Source: DATKZB01 sp035528235
Lineage (GTDB): Bacteria > Planctomycetota > Phycisphaerae > FEN-1346
Assembly (NCBI GenBank): GCA_035528235.1
Contig: DATKZB010000313.1
Location: 1 to 17,096, forward strand
Length of the DNA: 17,096 bases
Reading direction: 5' to 3'
A program made the translations under genes and the position numbers. This document shows, in pieces, positions 14,262 through 17,096 of this stretch; position 1 is the stretch's first letter; every line of letters starts with the position of its first letter. The notes under the pieces were generated by a model. The model was not told the DNA's origin and made no database searches. It worked only from the letters and a program-made list of their open reading frames with translations.

Positions 14262-14846
14262 ATGCGAAACGCCTGGGTGGTGATGGCGATGGCCGCGACG
14301 CTGGCGGCGGCCGGCTGCAACCGCGCGGCCAAAACGGGCGGCGAGACGCCGGCGGCCGAAGCGGCGACGGCCGAGGCGACGGCGGCCGAGACCTGGCCGG
14401 GCAAACTCCATCGCCTGCCCCCGTGGGGATGGGGCACGCCGGGCCTGGCCGTCAACCTGCCGCCGGAGTACGAGATGCGGCTGCGCAGCGGCGAGGACAA
14501 CATCGTCTTCATGTTCGAGCGGCCCCCCGAGCTCGCCCCGCCCGAGTCGGCCACCCTGTGCGTCTACGTCGGGCATCAGCCGCGAGACGTCAAGACCGAG
14601 GCCATTACCCAGCCCGGACGCGTCGCCGGCAAAGACGTGACCTGGTACGGCGGCACGTGGCAGAACGAGAAGGGCCGGACCGTGTACCACGTCGAGACGT
14701 ACGTCGACAACCTGTTCCGCGGCTGGAACGTCTGGCGGTGGGACGCCCACAGCCTCGTCGTCCACGTCTTCATCTGGGGGACCGACCAGCCCGAGGTCGA
14801 GGCCCTGATGCAGGCGGCCGCATCGCTTCGGCTCGACCGCAAATGA
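14262..14846 (+). CDS. Small lipoprotein of unknown function (194 aa)
   Basis: The N-terminus is a lipoprotein signal with lipobox LAAAGC (Cys19). An Ala/Glu/Thr-rich linker (about 20-42) precedes a compact domain (about 45-194) rich in Trp and Tyr: HRLPPWGWGTPG, VNLPPEYEMRL, WYGGTWQNEKGRTVYHVETY, WNVWRWDAHSLVVHVFIWG. The end (EVEALMQAAASLRL) resembles the terminal helix of small beta-sandwich lipoproteins that score stress or growth, but no family was recognised. The ATG at 14262 has a weak SD (AGGGGGA, 9 bases upstream). It is followed after 46 bases by the hydrolase lipoprotein with an intercistronic hairpin, so the two are probably co-transcribed and both attached to a membrane facing the periplasm. 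Confidence 0.8.
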   Translation: MRNAWVVMAMAATLAAAGCNRAAKTGGETPAAEAATAEATAAETWPGKLHRLPPWGWGTPGLAVNLPPEYEMRLRSGEDNIVFMFERPPELAPPESATLCVYVGHQPRDVKTEAITQPGRVAGKDVTWYGGTWQNEKGRTVYHVETYVDNLFRGWNVWRWDAHSLVVHVFIWGTDQPEVEALMQAAASLRLDRK

Positions 14847-14849
14847 AAC

Positions 14850-14870
14850 GTCCCCGCGGAGCGCGGGGAC
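14850..14870. repeat. Intercistronic palindrome between two lipoprotein genes
   Basis: Perfect 9-base arms (GTCCCCGCG and CGCGGGGAC) flank a 3-base loop, starting 3 bases past the stop codon and ending before the SD of the next gene. No T-run follows. It is not a copy of the other palindromes, but it occupies the same kind of site. Confidence 0.6.
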
Positions 14871-14892
14871 ACGAACCACGAAAGGACAACGG

Positions 14893-15666
14893 ATGAGCAA
14901 GTTCAGTCAGGTGGCCCTGGCGGCCCTGGTTTGCGGCATCCTGGCGGCCGGATGCGCCGGCGGAAAGGCCGGCGCGACCAAGGCCGAGGCCGCGAAGGCC
15001 GTCCAGACGGGCCAGTACGCCCAGGCGCTTGAGCCGGTCGAGGGTCAGCACAAGGGCATCCAGTACCTGCTCTACATCCCCGAGAACTACGCCAAGGCGA
15101 AGAAGCCCTGGCCGGTGGTCCTCTTTCTGCACGGGGCGGGCGAGCGCGGCGAGGACCTCGAGAAGGTCAAGGTCCACGGGCCGCCCAAACTCGCCGCCCA
15201 GGGCAAGGCCATGCCGTTCATCTGCATCTCGCCGCAATGCCCCGAGAAGTCGTGGTGGAGCGGCGACGACCAGATCGCGGCCCTCAAGGCCCTGCTCGAC
15301 GACGTCGAGGCCAAGTACCGCGTCGACAAGGACCGCGTCTACGTGACGGGCCTGTCGCTGGGCGGGTTCGGCACGTGGGCCCTGGCGATCGACCAGCCGA
15401 AACGGTTTGCCGCCATCGCGCCCATCTGCGGCAAGGGCGACCCGGCCAAGATCGCCGTCATCAAGGACGTGCCGGCGTGGGTCTTCCACGGCGGCAAGGA
15501 CGGCACGGTGCCGACCAAGGAGTCCCAGATCATGGTCGATGCCCTGAAGGCGGCCGGCGGCAAGCCGAAGTTCACCGTCTACCCCGAGGCCGGTCACGAT
15601 TCCTGGACCGAGACGTACGCGAGCGACGAGTTCTGGACGTGGCTTCTGGCGCAGCATCGCAAGTAG
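14893..15666 (+). CDS. Lipoprotein alpha/beta-hydrolase, esterase/peptidase type
   Basis: This 257-residue secreted serine hydrolase is anchored by lipobox LAAGC (Cys21). The alpha/beta fold begins near QYLLYIPENY (57-66), the oxyanion-hole region is VVLFLHGAGERG (75-86), and the catalytic triad is Ser155 (GLSLGG), Asp203 (HGGKDGTVP) and His235 (EAGHDSW). The arrangement matches the phospholipase/carboxylesterase and feruloyl-esterase-like group (COG4099-type 'predicted peptidase'), which often acts on plant-polysaccharide esters. The true substrate is unknown. AAAGGA is 6 bases before ATG 14893. It follows the small lipoprotein gene and precedes a GH4 glycosidase, so a role in carbohydrate turnover is plausible but inferred. 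Confidence 0.88.
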   Translation: MSKFSQVALAALVCGILAAGCAGGKAGATKAEAAKAVQTGQYAQALEPVEGQHKGIQYLLYIPENYAKAKKPWPVVLFLHGAGERGEDLEKVKVHGPPKLAAQGKAMPFICISPQCPEKSWWSGDDQIAALKALLDDVEAKYRVDKDRVYVTGLSLGGFGTWALAIDQPKRFAAIAPICGKGDPAKIAVIKDVPAWVFHGGKDGTVPTKESQIMVDALKAAGGKPKFTVYPEAGHDSWTETYASDEFWTWLLAQHRK

Positions 15667-15688
15667 CGGGCACCGCGCCGTTTCGGTG

Positions 15689-15716
15689 TTGACTTCGCCC
15701 CACCCGCCGATAGGCT
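15689..15716 (+). promoter_or_regulatory. Possible promoter of the GH4 gene
   Basis: TTGACT (15689-15694; 5 of 6) and TAGGCT (15711-15716; T1, A2 and T6 kept) are separated by 16 bases. This would give a leader of about 90 bases before the ATG at 15814. The -10 is weak. Confidence 0.42.
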
Positions 15717-15813
15717 TAACGGCCTGACATCCGCATGGCACCGAGCCGGGCGCGGCCGCGTCCGGTCCGGGTCGGCGCCGTGCCGCACACCGATTGGAGC
15801 AAGGAGAAGAGGA

Positions 15814-17096
15814 ATGGTCCGTATCGTCATGCTCGGGGCCGGCAGCGGGTTCACGCACAACCTCTCCGGCGACATCATGCAACTGGAGGGCATCGAGGGC
15901 GGCGAAATCTACCTCGTCGACATCGACGCCAAGCGGCTGCGGCTGGCCAAGGGTCTGGTGGACCGCATCGCCCAGGTCCTGGGCAAACAGAAGGCCTGGA
16001 AGATCTCCGCCACGACCGACCGCCGCAAGGCCCTGCCGGGCGCGGATTTCGTCATCAGCACCATCGAGGTCTCGGGCGTCAAGACCGTCCGCATCGACAA
16101 CGACATTCCCCTGGAATACGGCGTCAGCCAATGCATCGGCGACACCATCGGCCCGGGCGGCATCTTCAAGGCCATGCGGACCGTGCCCGTGTGGGCCGAG
16201 GTCCTGCGCGACGTCGAGCAACTCGCCCCCGACGCCTACCTGCTCAACTACACCAACCCCATGAGCATCATGACCCATGCGGCCATGCTGGTGACCGACC
16301 TGCCGGTCGTGGGCCTGTGCCACAGCGTCCAGGGCACCAGTCGCCTGATGGCCGATTACTGCCGCGTGCCCTACGAGGAACTCACCTGGCAGTGCGCGGG
16401 CCTGAACCACATGGCGTGGTTCACGCGCCTGGAACGCCAGGGCGAAGACCTGTACCCGGCCCTGAAGCGCCGCGCCCGCCGCGACAAGAAACTGTGGGAG
16501 CGCGACCCCGTGCGGCTGGACTTCATGCTGCACTTCGGGTACTTCGTGACGGAATCGAGCGGACACTTCAGCGAGTACGTGCCCTATTACCGCAAGCGCA
16601 AGGCACTCCGCAAACAGTACTGCCGTCCGGAGTACCTGGGGGGCGATTCGTTCTACGCCGACAAGTGGCCCGGCTGGCGGAAGAACGCCGACAAGCACCG
16701 GGCACGCATCATGGCCGGCAAGGACGACCTGAAGGTCGGCCGCAGCCACGAGTACGCCTCCAGCATCATCCAGGCCATCGTCACGGACAAGCCGTTCGTC
16801 TTCCACGGGTCGCAGTGGAACACGGGCCTGGTGGACAACCTGCCGTTCGACGGCGTCGTGGAGGTGCCGATCCTCGTGGACAAGACCGGCTACAACCCGT
16901 GCCACTTCGGTCCGCTGCCCGAACAGTGCGCCGCCCTGAACCGCCAGCACATGGCCGTCAATAAACTCGTGGCCGAGGCGTGCGTCGAGGGCGACCGCGA
17001 GAAGGCCATGCACGCCCTGCTGCTCGACCCGCTGACCGCCGCCGTCTGCTCGCCGGCCGAGATCAAGGAGATGTTCGACCGCATGTTCAAGGCCGA
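15814..17096 (+). CDS. GH4 family alpha-galactosidase-like glycosidase (MelA type), 3' end outside window
   Basis: An open frame of 427 codons runs off the right edge. Glycoside hydrolase family 4 enzymes use NAD+ and a divalent metal in an oxidation-elimination mechanism in the cytoplasm. Visible features are the Rossmann GAGSG (8-12) with acid Asp36 (VDIDA), NYTNPM (145-150), the metal ligand Cys169 in GLCHSVQGT, and the second metal ligand His199 in GLNHMAW. GYFVTESSGHFSEY (242-255) and VDNLPFDGVVEV (340-351) closely follow E. coli MelA, whose length (451) implies that only about 25-30 residues are missing. The closest recalled relatives are alpha-galactosidases, but GH4 also includes alpha-glucosidases and glucuronidases, so the substrate is tentative. 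AAGGAG (15801-15806) lies 7 bases before the ATG. A sugar freed by this enzyme could be phosphorylated by a ROK kinase such as the one at 2426, though they are far apart. Confidence 0.9.
   Translation, partial: MVRIVMLGAGSGFTHNLSGDIMQLEGIEGGEIYLVDIDAKRLRLAKGLVDRIAQVLGKQKAWKISATTDRRKALPGADFVISTIEVSGVKTVRIDNDIPLEYGVSQCIGDTIGPGGIFKAMRTVPVWAEVLRDVEQLAPDAYLLNYTNPMSIMTHAAMLVTDLPVVGLCHSVQGTSRLMADYCRVPYEELTWQCAGLNHMAWFTRLERQGEDLYPALKRRARRDKKLWERDPVRLDFMLHFGYFVTESSGHFSEYVPYYRKRKALRKQYCRPEYLGGDSFYADKWPGWRKNADKHRARIMAGKDDLKVGRSHEYASSIIQAIVTDKPFVFHGSQWNTGLVDNLPFDGVVEVPILVDKTGYNPCHFGPLPEQCAALNRQHMAVNKLVAEACVEGDREKAMHALLLDPLTAAVCSPAEIKEMFDRMFKA

Noticed and set aside
14770..17013. Long minus-strand frame (747 codons) opposite the hydrolase and GH4 genes
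   Set aside because: The plus strand encodes two proteins with complete catalytic motifs and SDs. The minus frame is Asp/Val/His/Arg-rich shadow sequence crossing gene boundaries.

Overview
The window is high-GC bacterial chromosomal DNA (one hand-counted 60-base line inside mdh is 70% GC). It reads most like a planctomycete (Planctomycetota, perhaps Phycisphaerae-like). That is an inference from two secreted HEAT-repeat proteins with a Trp-rich 'TGx..W..W' element, a lysine-rich H1-like mini-protein, many small lipoproteins, and palindromic and heptamer repeats in most intergenic gaps. No rRNA, tRNA, CRISPR array or transposase gene was seen.

Left third (1-5990, all minus strand). A probable operon reads from about 5950 down to 413: an 820-residue exported HEAT-repeat protein, a ROK-family sugar kinase (glucokinase type), a small Cys-rich zinc-ribbon protein that starts 16 bases after the kinase, and an S41 (CtpA-type) lipoprotein protease whose possible GTG start overlaps the zinc-ribbon stop. 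Below it lies a separate 49-residue histone-H1-like gene with its own TTGACA-17-TAACAT promoter and a strong Shine-Dalgarno (SD) site.

Middle (6252-11477). xerD (plus strand) converges on a TRIC/UPF0126 membrane protein (minus strand). Upstream of the latter are kbl and tdh (minus strand), the two enzymes that convert threonine to glycine and acetyl-CoA with NAD+. A short divergent region with back-to-back promoters separates tdh from mdh, an NAD-dependent malate dehydrogenase.

Right third (11542-17096, plus strand). It holds an unrecognised, lower-GC multi-pass membrane protein; a 739-base gene-free stretch with a heptamer array, hairpins and a REP pair; a second exported HEAT protein; a small lipoprotein; a lipoprotein alpha/beta-hydrolase (esterase type); and a GH4 alpha-galactosidase-like gene (melA family) cut by the window end.

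The most unusual signal is a 107-bp element made of two inverted palindromes. One copy sits between tdh and kbl, another between kbl and the TRIC gene (87 of 107 positions identical, no gaps), and a single-palindrome relative lies at the N-terminus of the S41 gene. The tdh/kbl copy is bracketed by a perfect 49-bp direct repeat that duplicates the last 15 codons and stop of tdh. The insertion therefore left tdh intact and also preserved the 49 bp that originally preceded kbl. This looks like a small mobile REP-type element caught with its target duplication. A second, sequence-unrelated REP pair with GTAG heads is at 12742-12816.
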